Below are positions 35,106-43,924 of a DNA stretch of 64,000 nt, one piece after another (position 1 is the first letter of the stretch; every line of letters begins with the position of its first letter). Location: positions 91,863-155,862 of the forward strand of contig JAFRKI010000002.1 in NCBI GenBank assembly GCA_017431825.1, written 5' to 3'. Below the pieces are notes generated by a model. It had not been told where the DNA came from, did not search any database, and saw only the letters and a program-made list of their open reading frames with translations. Source of the DNA: Erysipelotrichaceae bacterium. GTDB lineage: Bacteria; Bacillota_I; Bacilli_A; Erysipelotrichales; Erysipelotrichaceae. The position numbers were made by a program, and so were the translations under genes.

Positions 35106-36057
35106 GTTTCTCTCCTGTCAGTGATGTTATGAACAGTTCGAACTGCAGACGCTGGTCGATATCGCTGCTGCTGACGAGCGTGTAGTTCAGATCCGCAAGC
35201 TTGTCCATCAGTTTCAGGATCTCGCTGTCTTTCAGATAAGTCAGATTTTCCAGAGCTTTTTCGATACGATACTTGCTCTTGGTATTGGTCTTATCCATTA
35301 TTTCATCTTTTGAATCGCCCTGTTTATCGTAATAGGAAACCTCATAAAGATAGCGCAGCTGATTGGCCAGCAGGACGACAAGTCCTATGACGTTGCCGTT
35401 TTGTGCCAGCAGTCTGTCCATAAGTTTTATGGATAACGATACCTTCTTTGCGGTAAGCGCATTTATTAACTGATAAACATCGTTAAAGTCGCCGACCGTC
35501 AGCAAAGCACTTACGGCATCCGTATTAAGTTCGCCCGGATATAGAGATATCACATCAAGATCCTGATTAAAAACGGTAAGACTGTTATTGGCAGTATTTA
35601 TAAGAAGACTTGCTATCTCCCTGTTCAGATGCATGTTCCTGCTTTTAAGTATCTCGTAACAGGCATTACTGAAATCCCTGTTCTTAAGCTGGTCGCATCT
35701 TATCACTTCCGCATTGGAACTGACTTCTTTATAAGTAAGCAGTCTTTCATTGAAGGAATCGTCAAGTGTATAAAGGATCAGCTCGTTTTCATAGGCAGGG
35801 TTGCTGCAATAGGCAGATAGAGTTTCCGCATCCTTTTCCGGTATCTTTTCCATGAGAAAATACGGATCTCTTACCAATACCAGTGTTTTTTCCGCAAAGA
35901 GGCCGATATTCGTGCAGGCTTCGATCATTTCGTTTATGGAAAAGGCCTTATCGCTGCCGTTATAACGGCTGATCTGCGCATCCTGATGACGGCTTATTAT
36001 CTCATCTATTTTCTTATTGATCAGAAAAGGCTCCTGACCCTTCAGTATATAAATCAT
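35098..36057 (-). CDS. holA: DNA polymerase III subunit delta
   Basis: A 319-residue clamp-loader subunit that opens the beta sliding clamp. The N-terminus MIYILKGQEPFLINKKIDEII is typical (cut at 20), followed by TLVLVRDPYFL and LTVFNQDLDVISLY. The protein family has low sequence conservation but the order comEA-comEC-holA is diagnostic in Bacillota. The rpsT gene usually nearby is not here. Overlaps comEC by 4 nt. Confidence 0.88.
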   Translation of the reverse strand: MIYILKGQEPFLINKKIDEIISRHQDAQISRYNGSDKAFSINEMIEACTNIGLFAEKTLVLVRDPYFLMEKIPEKDAETLSAYCSNPAYENELILYTLDDSFNERLLTYKEVSSNAEVIRCDQLKNRDFSNACYEILKSRNMHLNREIASLLINTANNSLTVFNQDLDVISLYPGELNTDAVSALLTVGDFNDVYQLINALTAKKVSLSIKLMDRLLAQNGNVIGLVVLLANQLRYLYEVSYYDKQGDSKDEIMDKTNTKSKYRIEKALENLTYLKDSEILKLMDKLADLNYTLVSSSDIDQRLQFELFITSLTGEKHG

Positions 36058-37874
36058 GAATTAATTATATCAAAATCATTATTGGCGGTTTTAATGAAGT
36101 CTATTAGATCCGTAAAATAGAAAACTACAGTTCCCGAATCTTTTGTAATGTATGTCTTTACATGATAGGAATCCAGCGTTTCCAGGACTTCATTATGCGG
36201 ATGACCGTAAGACCCGTCTGTAGATATAACGGCGTATTCAGGCATAAGCTTCCCTATAAAATACGATGAAGTTGCCGTATATGAACCGTGATGGGAAACC
36301 TTCAGTATGTCGATATCTTCAATACCCGATTCTTTTATCAGAAGTCTTTCCACGTCTTCACTGATATCGCCGGTAAACAGAAAGGAATGATCATCGATCT
36401 GCGTATAATAGACCAGGCTGTTGTCGTTATCGTTCCCGAAATCTCCCAGATAGACATTTTTAAGTTCAAGTTCATTTATAGTTACATTTGTCGGACGGTC
36501 AATGATATTCTTTATCCTGAAATCCTGCTGCAAATTATCGATATTCCCGTTGTGGTCACTGTCGTCATGACTTATTATCAGATAATCGATGGTATATATT
36601 CCTTCACCGTATAAATAGTTGCGCAGTTTTGAATAGTTGTATTCTGAACCGGTGTCGATCAGTACTGTATAACTATGAAGAAATCCTCTTAAAAGGATAG
36701 AATCGCCCTGCCCTACGTCTATGAATGAAACATGTTCCAGAGGATCGTTTGCCGGCAAGAGAAGACAGAATATCATGATCGCCGTATAAAGATAAGGATT
36801 CCCGGTCTTGAAAGATCTGTAAAGTATAAACAGGATGAACAGAGTCAGCAAAGATACTCTGCCACGGACTGTAAAAGACAGCAATCTTAAGGCTTCACCT
36901 AAAAGCCTTATTATTTTCAGAAAAAGTACGGAAGAAACAGGAAAAATAAAAATAATCAGAGAACATAAAAACAGTAATATCTGAGCATAAATACAGTATC
37001 TGAACAGGAAACTCATGAACAGATTAACGCTCCCGAAAAGTAACGACTGGATTAACGATATTACGAATTTATTGTTAAGATCGAGATAAGTGATCAGAGA
37101 AAACATTAAAGGCAATAGTATCGAATAGTTTCTGATAAGCTCATAATTGATGATGCATATAATGATGACTTTGATCCCCAGTTCATCGATATTCCTCAGA
37201 TCAAAAAACGAAAGCAGGAATTCGGTGATTATAAGAATAAACTTGATCTCAAATCCGAAGAAAAGGATGTATATGATCATTAAAGATAAAGAGATACAGC
37301 GATTCTTTCTGAAGATCATTTTCAGCAGATAATAGAAACAGAATCCGTATCCCAGGTAATAACCGTAATCACCATCGTCTGCATAACTGTTGAACAGATA
37401 TCTTTCGCATATGATCCTGTTTTCGTCATTAAGGGTTTTCAGGTGTTCATATGATAACTTTAACGGAGTGTTAATGCTGATGATCTTTAATTCATCTTCA
37501 GAAACGAATCTTATATTGTTCTTAATGTTATCCTTATCATTCTTTCTGACCTTATCTGTAACGGTATAAACGACATCGCCGATATCTCCTTTATCTGTAT
37601 ATACTTTCGTTTTATAAAAAATCTTATCTACGATCACATATCTCTCAGTACACTGATCTATATATCCGAAAGGTATGAAATCACCGAGACTGTTATAGAA
37701 CACCAGGAATAATGATAAGATCAGAAATATCGCCGTTTCCTTCAGATCAGATAAAAGTAACAGAATAACGGTACCGGCAAACAGAAACGGATTACGCAGA
37801 TATGTATTTATCAAAAGTAATATTCCGATCTTAAAGAATGATAAGGTCCCTGATCTTTTCATACTTTTTATCAC
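36054..37874 (-). CDS. comEC: ComEC/Rec2-family competence protein
   Basis: A 606-residue membrane channel for DNA uptake. The first half holds numerous hydrophobic spans (about 150-360). The C-terminal third is a metallo-beta-lactamase-like domain with VSFIDVGQGDSILLR, ISHDDSDHNGNIDNL and LKVSHHGSYTATS, the proposed nuclease. It is shorter than the typical 700-750; the N-terminal OB region is present but compact. It overlaps comEA by 44 nt, a long overlap, and holA by 4 nt. Confidence 0.9.
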   Translation of the reverse strand: MIKSMKRSGTLSFFKIGILLLINTYLRNPFLFAGTVILLLLSDLKETAIFLILSLFLVFYNSLGDFIPFGYIDQCTERYVIVDKIFYKTKVYTDKGDIGDVVYTVTDKVRKNDKDNIKNNIRFVSEDELKIISINTPLKLSYEHLKTLNDENRIICERYLFNSYADDGDYGYYLGYGFCFYYLLKMIFRKNRCISLSLMIIYILFFGFEIKFILIITEFLLSFFDLRNIDELGIKVIIICIINYELIRNYSILLPLMFSLITYLDLNNKFVISLIQSLLFGSVNLFMSFLFRYCIYAQILLFLCSLIIFIFPVSSVLFLKIIRLLGEALRLLSFTVRGRVSLLTLFILFILYRSFKTGNPYLYTAIMIFCLLLPANDPLEHVSFIDVGQGDSILLRGFLHSYTVLIDTGSEYNYSKLRNYLYGEGIYTIDYLIISHDDSDHNGNIDNLQQDFRIKNIIDRPTNVTINELELKNVYLGDFGNDNDNSLVYYTQIDDHSFLFTGDISEDVERLLIKESGIEDIDILKVSHHGSYTATSSYFIGKLMPEYAVISTDGSYGHPHNEVLETLDSYHVKTYITKDSGTVVFYFTDLIDFIKTANNDFDIINS

Positions 37875-38289
37875 CTATTCCGGAAACGTTCTTTATTTCT
37901 TCGATATATTCAAAAAGACCGTATTTACAGCGGTATTCTATTATTCTTTCAGCTAATACAGGACCGATGCCAGGAAGATCTATCAGCGCGTCGGCTGCTG
38001 CCGTATTTATCGATATCTTTCTATTGCTTTCAGAATCATTCTCTAAATAGAGCGTTTCATTATCATGTAAGGTGTACTCCTGACTGTATACGGGTGAATC
38101 TATTCCCAGATCTCTGAATTTGGACCCTAACGGCAGCTCCCTTATTACTGTCTTATCATCTTCAACTACTGTTACTTTTATCCTTTCTTCATTATTTTCA
38201 AAATCCAGGCTCACATGAAGATAAAGATAAGCCGCAGCTAAAAGACAAAACAAAAAAGCAAGGATCCTTATTATCTTGAGTTCCATCAT
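37831..38289 (-). CDS. comEA: ComEA-like competence protein with helix-hairpin-helix
   Basis: A 152-residue membrane-anchored DNA receptor. One N-terminal membrane span (IIRILAFLFCLLAAAYLYL), a short SLBB-like region, then the C-terminal HhH pair SINTAAADALIDLPGIGPVLAERII and IKNVSGIGDKKYEKIRDL (first shown in part). Tandem ATGs at 38289 and 38286; neither has a Shine-Dalgarno. A weak TCCAAT ends six bases before the first, again the leaderless geometry, but it is only 4/6 to consensus. Confidence 0.9.
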   Translation of the reverse strand: MMELKIIRILAFLFCLLAAAYLYLHVSLDFENNEERIKVTVVEDDKTVIRELPLGSKFRDLGIDSPVYSQEYTLHDNETLYLENDSESNRKISINTAAADALIDLPGIGPVLAERIIEYRCKYGLFEYIEEIKNVSGIGDKKYEKIRDLIIL

Positions 38290-38335
38290 ACTATTATTGG
38301 AAACTTATGGGAAAAATCCTTACTTTTCTTTTAAA

Positions 38336-38800
38336 CTATACGATTTTTACGATCTTTACATCATATGGGATAGTCGAGTTGACAGTAACTACGGAACCCA
38401 CCTTCTGATCCATGATGGCTTCAGCCAAAGGCGTAACGTTTGAAAGCTTTCCGCCTAACGGATCGGCTTCAACGCTGCCCACTATCGTATAGGTAAGCTT
38501 GTTGTGGGTGTCGAGTTCCTCAATTTCCACGGTCGAGCCAAGCCTTACATACTTTGTGCTGCGGCTTTCGGAAATGACTTCAGCATTTCTGATCATGTGC
38601 TCAAGTTCCTTGATACGGGATTCTACCTGGGCCTGATGATCTCTGGCAGCGTCATAATCGGCATTTTCCGACAGGTCGCCCTGTGCTCTGGCTGATTTAA
38701 GTTCTTCTATTACTTCATTTCTGGTTACGTGGATCAGTTCTTCAAGTTCGTTTTTAAGGTCCTGAAGACCTTCCTCGGTAACATAAAATTTATCTTCCAT
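38336..38800 (-). CDS. greA: Transcription elongation factor GreA
   Basis: A 154-residue factor that rescues backtracked RNA polymerase by stimulating transcript cleavage. The N-terminal coiled coil has YVTEEGLQDLKNELEEL and RAQGDLSENADYDAARD with its tip acidic residues. The C-domain carries VRLGSTVEIEEL and TPLAEAIMDQKVGS. The start at 38800 (MEDKFY) follows GGAGG; the in-frame ATG at 38812 is upstream of that GGAGG and is rejected. Own promoter. Confidence 0.95.
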   Translation of the reverse strand: MEDKFYVTEEGLQDLKNELEELIHVTRNEVIEELKSARAQGDLSENADYDAARDHQAQVESRIKELEHMIRNAEVISESRSTKYVRLGSTVEIEELDTHNKLTYTIVGSVEADPLGGKLSNVTPLAEAIMDQKVGSVVTVNSTIPYDVKIVKIV

Positions 38801-38821
38801 AATTACCTCCAATGCAAAAGC

Positions 38822-38830
38822 GATTATAAC
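38822..38830 (-). promoter_or_regulatory. Extended -10 promoter element of greA
   Basis: Minus strand TGTTATAAT, an extended -10, located 21 bp before the greA ATG. Confidence 0.6.
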
Positions 38831-38836
38831 ATATTT

Positions 38837-39463
38837 TTAGGAAAGAATACTATTTATCTTGGTTATCAGCAGATCGACAGCGACATTGTTGCTGCCGCCT
38901 TCCGGAATTATGATATGCGCATATTTCTTTGAAGGTTCGACGAACTGTTCGTGCATCACTCTGACGGTATTCATCCACTGATTTACGATGTTATCAAGTT
39001 CCCTTCCTCTTTCCTTGATGTCTCTGATAAGTCTTCTGATAAAGCGGATATCGTATGGCGTATCGACATAGATCTTTATGTCGAGGAGATCTCTGATCTC
39101 CTTTTCCTCCAGGACGAAAAGACCTTCGATTATTATTACCTCATGCGGGTCGACGACTTCGGTCTTTTCGCTCCTGTTGTGTATCGTAAAGTCATATGTT
39201 GGTTTGACGATCGATTTGCCGTCTAGAAGCTCCAGCAGCTGCTTTTTCATCAGCGCATGATCAAAGGCCAGCGGGTGGTCATAGTTGGTCTTTACTCTCT
39301 CTTCGAAAGTAAGGTCGGACTGATCGTTATAGTAGTCATCTTCCTTGATAATGGCTACCGAATTGGTCTCTTCGAATGATTCATAAAGGATCTGGGCAAT
39401 GGTCGTCTTGCCGCTGGCACTGCCTCCGGCGATGCCGATAAGTAAAGGTTTCTTTAGTAGCAT
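38837..39463 (-). CDS. udk: Uridine kinase
   Basis: A 208-residue P-loop kinase phosphorylating uridine and cytidine to UMP and CMP in pyrimidine salvage. Walker A GIAGGSASGKTTIA, the YDHPLAFDHALM substrate segment, IIEGLFVL and the lid RLIRDIKERGR are conserved. It complements the uracil permease at the window start. Overlaps mltG by 10 nt; mltG-udk-greA is a standard Bacillota order. Confidence 0.95.
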   Translation of the reverse strand: MLLKKPLLIGIAGGSASGKTTIAQILYESFEETNSVAIIKEDDYYNDQSDLTFEERVKTNYDHPLAFDHALMKKQLLELLDGKSIVKPTYDFTIHNRSEKTEVVDPHEVIIIEGLFVLEEKEIRDLLDIKIYVDTPYDIRFIRRLIRDIKERGRELDNIVNQWMNTVRVMHEQFVEPSKKYAHIIIPEGGSNNVAVDLLITKINSILS

Positions 39464-40524
39464 GTCAGATACTTCTCCTGATTCTCCAGCTGTTCAGCAT
39501 AAGTCTTCGCAAATATCGTTTCGCCTGTACCGCAGACGTCACCGATAAAGAAATAGTATTCAGTTTCGTTCGGATCGAGTACCGCATCCAGAGCGTATTC
39601 ATTGAAAGCGCAGATAGCTCCCGGAGGAAGCCCGAATACCTGATAGGTGTTATACGGATTGAACTCGGTCTGGGTTATCTCACACTTGGTCCAGTCTTCG
39701 CTGAGCCCGATATCCAGTACATAGCAGACCGTGACCGAACTCTGCAGCTGCATGCCGGCATTCATACGGTTGTAGAATACCGAGGCAACGTCCTTCATAT
39801 CATCCGGATTTCCCGATTCCCTCTGGACTATCGATGCCAGCGTGAAGATCTCATGTACTGAAAGCTCGCTTGCTTCAATGGCAGACTTGTATTTGTTGTA
39901 GTAGACGAGCGTATTGTCCAGGATCTTTCTGGTCACTTCTTCACAGTCCGTATTCGCAAAGAATTCATAGGTATCAGGGAAAAGGTATCCTTCAAGATAC
40001 ATCGTCGAATCCTCGTTTAAAACATCTTCCGTAAGGAACGGATAATCCTTCATAAACTTCCTTACGACATTTTCATCGTTCCAGTAGGCAAGCAGCTCTT
40101 CAGCGTTCAAGTTCGTATCCTTTGCTATGATATTCGCAAATTCCTTGAGCCTGTTGCCCTCGATAAGCTTGATGGTCACCGTATCCTGGATGGCATTATT
40201 GCCGTCAGAGAGGTAATCGATCAGTTCCTCGATGGTCCATGATGGACTTACATCATAAGTACCGGCCATGAAATTGATATCGATCTTCTTTAGTTTTGTA
40301 TAAAGATAGGCGATATCGGCACTCTTTATGATCCCTTCATCTTCAAGATAGCTCAATACTTTCTTGCCGTACCAGTTGTCTTCGATCGTTATGGTCTGTA
40401 CTGATTCCGGATCCTTGGATACCGGACTGAGGCTCGTTTTAAGCACAAAAAAAGCACCGGCTGCCACCAGTAACAACAGCACCAGTACCGTAATAAGCAG
40501 TTTAGTTGATTTCTTCATCGTCAA
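39454..40524 (-). CDS. mltG: Endolytic transglycosylase MltG
   Basis: A 356-residue membrane-anchored lytic transglycosylase that trims nascent peptidoglycan strands. One N-terminal span (LLITVLVLLLLVAAGAFFVL), a LysM-like region with VKLIEGNRLKEFANII-type sequence, then the YceG catalytic core. The catalytic glutamate is in LASIVQRESGN. The C-terminal segments VFYNRMNAGMQLQSSVTVCY and YNTYQVFGLPPGAICAF are typical (first shown in part). Overlaps DUF1292 by 23 nt and udk by 10 nt. Confidence 0.93.
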   Translation of the reverse strand: MTMKKSTKLLITVLVLLLLVAAGAFFVLKTSLSPVSKDPESVQTITIEDNWYGKKVLSYLEDEGIIKSADIAYLYTKLKKIDINFMAGTYDVSPSWTIEELIDYLSDGNNAIQDTVTIKLIEGNRLKEFANIIAKDTNLNAEELLAYWNDENVVRKFMKDYPFLTEDVLNEDSTMYLEGYLFPDTYEFFANTDCEEVTRKILDNTLVYYNKYKSAIEASELSVHEIFTLASIVQRESGNPDDMKDVASVFYNRMNAGMQLQSSVTVCYVLDIGLSEDWTKCEITQTEFNPYNTYQVFGLPPGAICAFNEYALDAVLDPNETEYYFFIGDVCGTGETIFAKTYAEQLENQEKYLTCY

Positions 40525-40747
40525 TACCGTCGAAAGCGTCTATAACTTCCTGTACCTTTTCTAATGTTTTTTCGTCTTCTATGGCCGTCAGATTGCCTTT
40601 GGAGTCATATTCAAAGGCATAAAGGTCATCTTCATTACCGTTTTCATAAACGACCACATAGTTCTTATCTTCCATATCAAAAGTAAAGAGAATGTTCATC
40701 TCAATCTCTTTACCGTCTTCATTCGTGATGTAGATCCTGTTTTCCAT
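40502..40747 (-). CDS. yrzB: DUF1292 family protein (YrzB-like)
   Basis: An 81-residue acidic cytoplasmic protein of the DUF1292 family, with ITNEDGKEIEMNILFTFDME and YVVVYENGNEDDLYAFEYD. Function unknown. In most Bacillota the order is ireB-ruvX-DUF1292; here it begins one nucleotide after ireB ends, so ruvX is missing from the site. Confidence 0.9.
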   Translation of the reverse strand: MENRIYITNEDGKEIEMNILFTFDMEDKNYVVVYENGNEDDLYAFEYDSKGNLTAIEDEKTLEKVQEVIDAFDGIDDEEIN

Positions 40748-40748
40748 C

Positions 40749-41003
40749 TTATTTGCTCTCCAGATAAAACCTCACAAGCTCTTCGATAATTTCATATCTT
40801 TCGACCTGCTGTATATCTGAACGGGCATTTTTATGACTGGAAATATAGGCCGGATCATTGGATACCAGATATCCGGCTATCTGATTTACGGAATTGTAGC
40901 CTCTTTCAGTAAGGGCATCGGAAACGTTCTTAAGAAGCTGTTTCAGATTCTCCCTTCTGAGTTCTTCAGAGTTGAATAACATCGTACTGGAATTAGGAAC
41001 CAT
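40749..41003 (-). CDS. ireB: IreB family regulatory phosphoprotein (UPF0297)
   Basis: An 84-residue protein of the DUF965 family. In Enterococcus IreB is phosphorylated by the PASTA kinase IreK and affects cell-wall stress and cephalosporin resistance. The N-terminal threonine-bearing segment NSSTMLFNSEE fits the phosphorylated tail (usually TxxF). The core ERGYNSVNQIAGYLVSNDPAYISSH is highly conserved (25 residues, first 20 decisive). AAGGAGG precedes the ATG and the gene has its own TATAAT. Confidence 0.93.
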   Translation of the reverse strand: MVPNSSTMLFNSEELRRENLKQLLKNVSDALTERGYNSVNQIAGYLVSNDPAYISSHKNARSDIQQVERYEIIEELVRFYLESK

Positions 41004-41023
41004 AAATATACCTCCTTACATTA

Positions 41024-41029
41024 ATTATA
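41024..41029 (-). promoter_or_regulatory. -10 element of the ireB operon promoter
   Basis: Minus strand TATAAT 20 bp before the ireB ATG, with AAGGAGG between. Confidence 0.6.
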
Positions 41030-41034
41030 CTCAA

Positions 41035-41058
41035 AAAATAGCCTTTTAAGGCTATTTT
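41035..41058 (-). terminator. Rho-independent terminator after alaS
   Basis: AAAATAGCCTT / AAGGCTATTTT with a 2-nt loop and T-run on the minus strand, ending alaS just before the ireB promoter. Confidence 0.85.
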
Positions 41059-41071
41059 GGGCAAGTACTGC

Positions 41072-43687
41072 CTATTTAAGCATTTCCCTGACGGTTTTTA
41101 TTATTTCCGGCATATTTCCGGTATTGGAACCGCCGGACTGGGCCATGTCTTTCTTGCCGCCGCCCTTTCCGTTACAGAGTTCGGCAGCTTTTCTGACGAT
41201 ATTTCCGGCATCAAAGCCTGCTTCAACGGCTTTTTCACCTAATGAGCAGACGAATGAGTACTTCTCTTCAGTCTCATTACCGATGAATACCAGACCGCCT
41301 TTGAGCTTATCTTTCAGCATGGCTGCGTAGTTTTTGAGGTTATAGGCGATATTCTTATCGCTTAGTACCAGATAATCGAACCTGCCGTTATTCTCGGCCT
41401 TTAAGACCAGGGCATCGGTATCAAGGTTCATTACTCTGTTTATCAGGTTGGCATTGTCCTGTTCAAGACGGGAAATGTCTTCCTTCATGGCATTTACTCT
41501 GTCGTCTATCATATCGATATTCTTGAGTTTGAGGAAATCCTTAAGGTATTCAAGCCTGTTCTCCAATCCCTTGAAGTCCTCATAGGCCTCCATCTTGGTG
41601 CAGCATTCGATCCTTCTGATTCCGGAACCGATGGATTCCTCGCTTCTGATCCTGAAACTGCCCAGATCCGCAGTGTTGCGCGCATGCGTGCCGCCGCAGA
41701 ATTCCTTGGAAACAGCGCCCATGGATACGACTCTGACCTTGTCTTCATATTTTTCATCAAACAGGGCGATAGCACCGGTCTTTTTGGCTTCTTCGATATC
41801 GAGTACTTCCGTATTAACCGGATATGCGGCGCAGATGTATTCGTTTACGAGTCTTTCGATCTTATCGAGATCTTCCTTGGAGATCTTTTCATAATGGGTG
41901 AAGTCGAATCTTCCGTAATCCCTGCAGACATAGGAACCGGCCTGGGCAACATGGTCGCCAAGCACGTTTCTTAAGGCACTCTGCAACAGATGCAGGGATG
42001 AATGGTTGGCTCTGATCTTTTCCCTGTCTTCCAGGTTGATCTTAAGATCGAATTCGTCTCCGTTTCTGATGCTGCCGTTTTCGATGTTCACATGGTGCAG
42101 GAATTCTCCGTTCGGAGCTTTCTTGACGTCGGAAACGAAGGCTTTTGTATCTTTGTTTTCGATATAGCCGGTATCAGCACACTGACCGCCGCTCTCTGCG
42201 TAAAAGCAGGAATGTTCGAATACGACGTCGCCGTTATCTGTCAGTTCATCGACCTTCTTACCGTCCTTAAACAGAGCGATGACTTTGGAATGATCTTCAT
42301 TGAGTTCATAGCCGGTAAATCTGAAGTCAGCCTTGAAATTGAGCAGATCTTCCGACTGGTTATGCATGGATTCATCGGCTTCTCTGGCGTTTCTGGCCAT
42401 TTCCTTCTGCCTCTGCATGCATTTCTCGAATCCTTCGAGATCGCACTTTATTCCTCTTTCTTCAGCCGATTCGATCGTCATCTCCTTAGGGAAACCGTAG
42501 GTATCATAAAGTTTGAAGATGACATCTCCTGATAAGGTATTGTCTTTAACGTTGTCAAGTTCCTGTTTAAGGAGCTTTTCACCGTTAGCCAAAGTCTGGA
42601 TGAACGATTCCTCTTCCTTGAGGATAAGCTTCTTGACGAATTCCTTCTTATCCAGAAGATACGGATAGAAGTCTTTCATCATTTCACAGACCGTATCCAC
42701 CAGATTGTACAGGAACGGTTTTTCGATGCCGATATTACGGGCATAGCGCATAGCTCTTCTGAGTACCCTTCTCAAGACGTAGCCTCTGCCTTCATTAGAG
42801 AAAGTCGCTCCGTCAGCTAGGGCAAAGACGCAGGTCCTGATATGATCGGCAATGACTCTGTAGGCCATCTTGTTGTCGGCATACTTCACATTGGAGAACT
42901 CTTCGGTCTTATGGATGATCGGCAGGAAAAGATCGGTATCGAAATTGGTCTCACCGTCCTGAATCAGACAGGTCAGTCTCTCCAGACCCATACCGGTATC
43001 GATATTCTTCTGAGGCAGTTCCTTATAGTCCTTACGGTCGACACCTTCCTTGGCATCATACTGCGAGAAGACGTTGTTCCAGACCTCGATATAACGGTCA
43101 TTCTCCATTTCATCGAAGAAGAGTTTCTCTCCCAGTCCTTCCGGATCATACTTAGGTCCCCGGTCATAATAGATTTCTGAGTCAGGTCCGCAAGGGCCTT
43201 CACCGATCTCCCAGTAATTGTCATATGACTTTAGTATATGTGTCGGACTTAAGCCGATCTGCTCAGTCCAGATCTTATATGATTCCTCATCATCAGGATA
43301 TATGGTCACATAGATGCGGTCAGGGTCGAAGCCGATCCATTCCGGGGAAGTCAGGAATTCCCAGGACATCTTAAGCGATTCTTCCTTGAAGTAATCGCCG
43401 ATAGACCAGTTACCAAGCATTTCAAAGAAGGTATGATGTCTGCTGGTCTTGCCGACGTTTTCGATATCGTTGGTACGTATGCACTTCTGGGCGTTGGCAA
43501 TACGGTTGCATCGTGGTTTTTCTCTTCCGTCCAGATACTTCTTTAAAGCCGCTACACCGGCATTGATCCATAAAAGAGTAGGATCATTTACCGGAATGAG
43601 CGAAGCTCCCGGTTCGATCATGTGTCCTTTTGACCTGAAATAATCAAGGAACATCTGTCTTACTTCATTTCCGCTTAATTTTTTCAT
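41072..43687 (-). CDS. alaS: Alanyl-tRNA synthetase
   Basis: An 871-residue class II synthetase that charges tRNA-Ala. Motif 1-3 regions (FLDYFRSKGHMIEPGASLIP, RHHTFFEMLGNWSIGDYFKEE, GMGLERL) are followed by the editing domain with HSSLHLLQSALR and CGGTHA and the C-Ala domain ending GGKKDMAQSGG. GGAGG precedes the ATG. It is controlled by the T-box leader upstream. Confidence 0.97.
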   Translation of the reverse strand: MKKLSGNEVRQMFLDYFRSKGHMIEPGASLIPVNDPTLLWINAGVAALKKYLDGREKPRCNRIANAQKCIRTNDIENVGKTSRHHTFFEMLGNWSIGDYFKEESLKMSWEFLTSPEWIGFDPDRIYVTIYPDDEESYKIWTEQIGLSPTHILKSYDNYWEIGEGPCGPDSEIYYDRGPKYDPEGLGEKLFFDEMENDRYIEVWNNVFSQYDAKEGVDRKDYKELPQKNIDTGMGLERLTCLIQDGETNFDTDLFLPIIHKTEEFSNVKYADNKMAYRVIADHIRTCVFALADGATFSNEGRGYVLRRVLRRAMRYARNIGIEKPFLYNLVDTVCEMMKDFYPYLLDKKEFVKKLILKEEESFIQTLANGEKLLKQELDNVKDNTLSGDVIFKLYDTYGFPKEMTIESAEERGIKCDLEGFEKCMQRQKEMARNAREADESMHNQSEDLLNFKADFRFTGYELNEDHSKVIALFKDGKKVDELTDNGDVVFEHSCFYAESGGQCADTGYIENKDTKAFVSDVKKAPNGEFLHHVNIENGSIRNGDEFDLKINLEDREKIRANHSSLHLLQSALRNVLGDHVAQAGSYVCRDYGRFDFTHYEKISKEDLDKIERLVNEYICAAYPVNTEVLDIEEAKKTGAIALFDEKYEDKVRVVSMGAVSKEFCGGTHARNTADLGSFRIRSEESIGSGIRRIECCTKMEAYEDFKGLENRLEYLKDFLKLKNIDMIDDRVNAMKEDISRLEQDNANLINRVMNLDTDALVLKAENNGRFDYLVLSDKNIAYNLKNYAAMLKDKLKGGLVFIGNETEEKYSFVCSLGEKAVEAGFDAGNIVRKAAELCNGKGGGKKDMAQSGGSNTGNMPEIIKTVREMLK

Positions 43688-43689
43688 AG

Positions 43690-43893
43690 TTTGCCTCCAT
43701 AAAACAAAAAGCGCCTCTAAGGACGCTTGAACGTGGTACCACCTTAGTTCTTACAACAGTAAGCACTCTTATCTTTAACGCAGATATACGCTGAGTATTG
43801 GTCAGTCATCCGAAGCAGCTTCACTGATCTTAGTTACAGGTTTCCACCCTTCCCTGTTCTCTATAAACATCATCACAGTTACTAATCTCCTCT
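43690..43893 (-). promoter_or_regulatory. T-box riboswitch of alaS
   Basis: The minus-strand leader of about 200 nt holds the invariant T-box core AAGGTGGTACCACG (43733-43746), the site that pairs with uncharged tRNA NCCA. A terminator hairpin AAGCGTCC-TTAG-AGGCGCTT (43709-43728) with a T-rich tail comes next. An upstream stem-I region contains alanine-type GCT triplets, but I could not assign the specifier with certainty. Uncharged tRNA-Ala should stabilise the antiterminator and raise alaS expression. Confidence 0.85.
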
Positions 43894-43896
43894 AAT

Positions 43897-43924
43897 ATAA
43901 TAGCACAAAGTTCTAATCTATCAA
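43897..43924 (-). promoter_or_regulatory. Promoter of the T-box-alaS transcript
   Basis: Minus strand: -35 TTGATA (43919-43924), a 16-nt spacer, -10 TATTAT (43897-43902). It overlaps the recD2 stop region. Confidence 0.6.

Noticed and set aside
38277..38300. comEA as another leaderless gene
   Set aside because: The -10 candidate TCCAAT matches only four of six positions and no -35 is present; kept out of the count.
42002..42532. 176-residue plus-strand ORF inside alaS
   Set aside because: Antisense shadow of alaS, whose full-length synthetase motifs are unambiguous.
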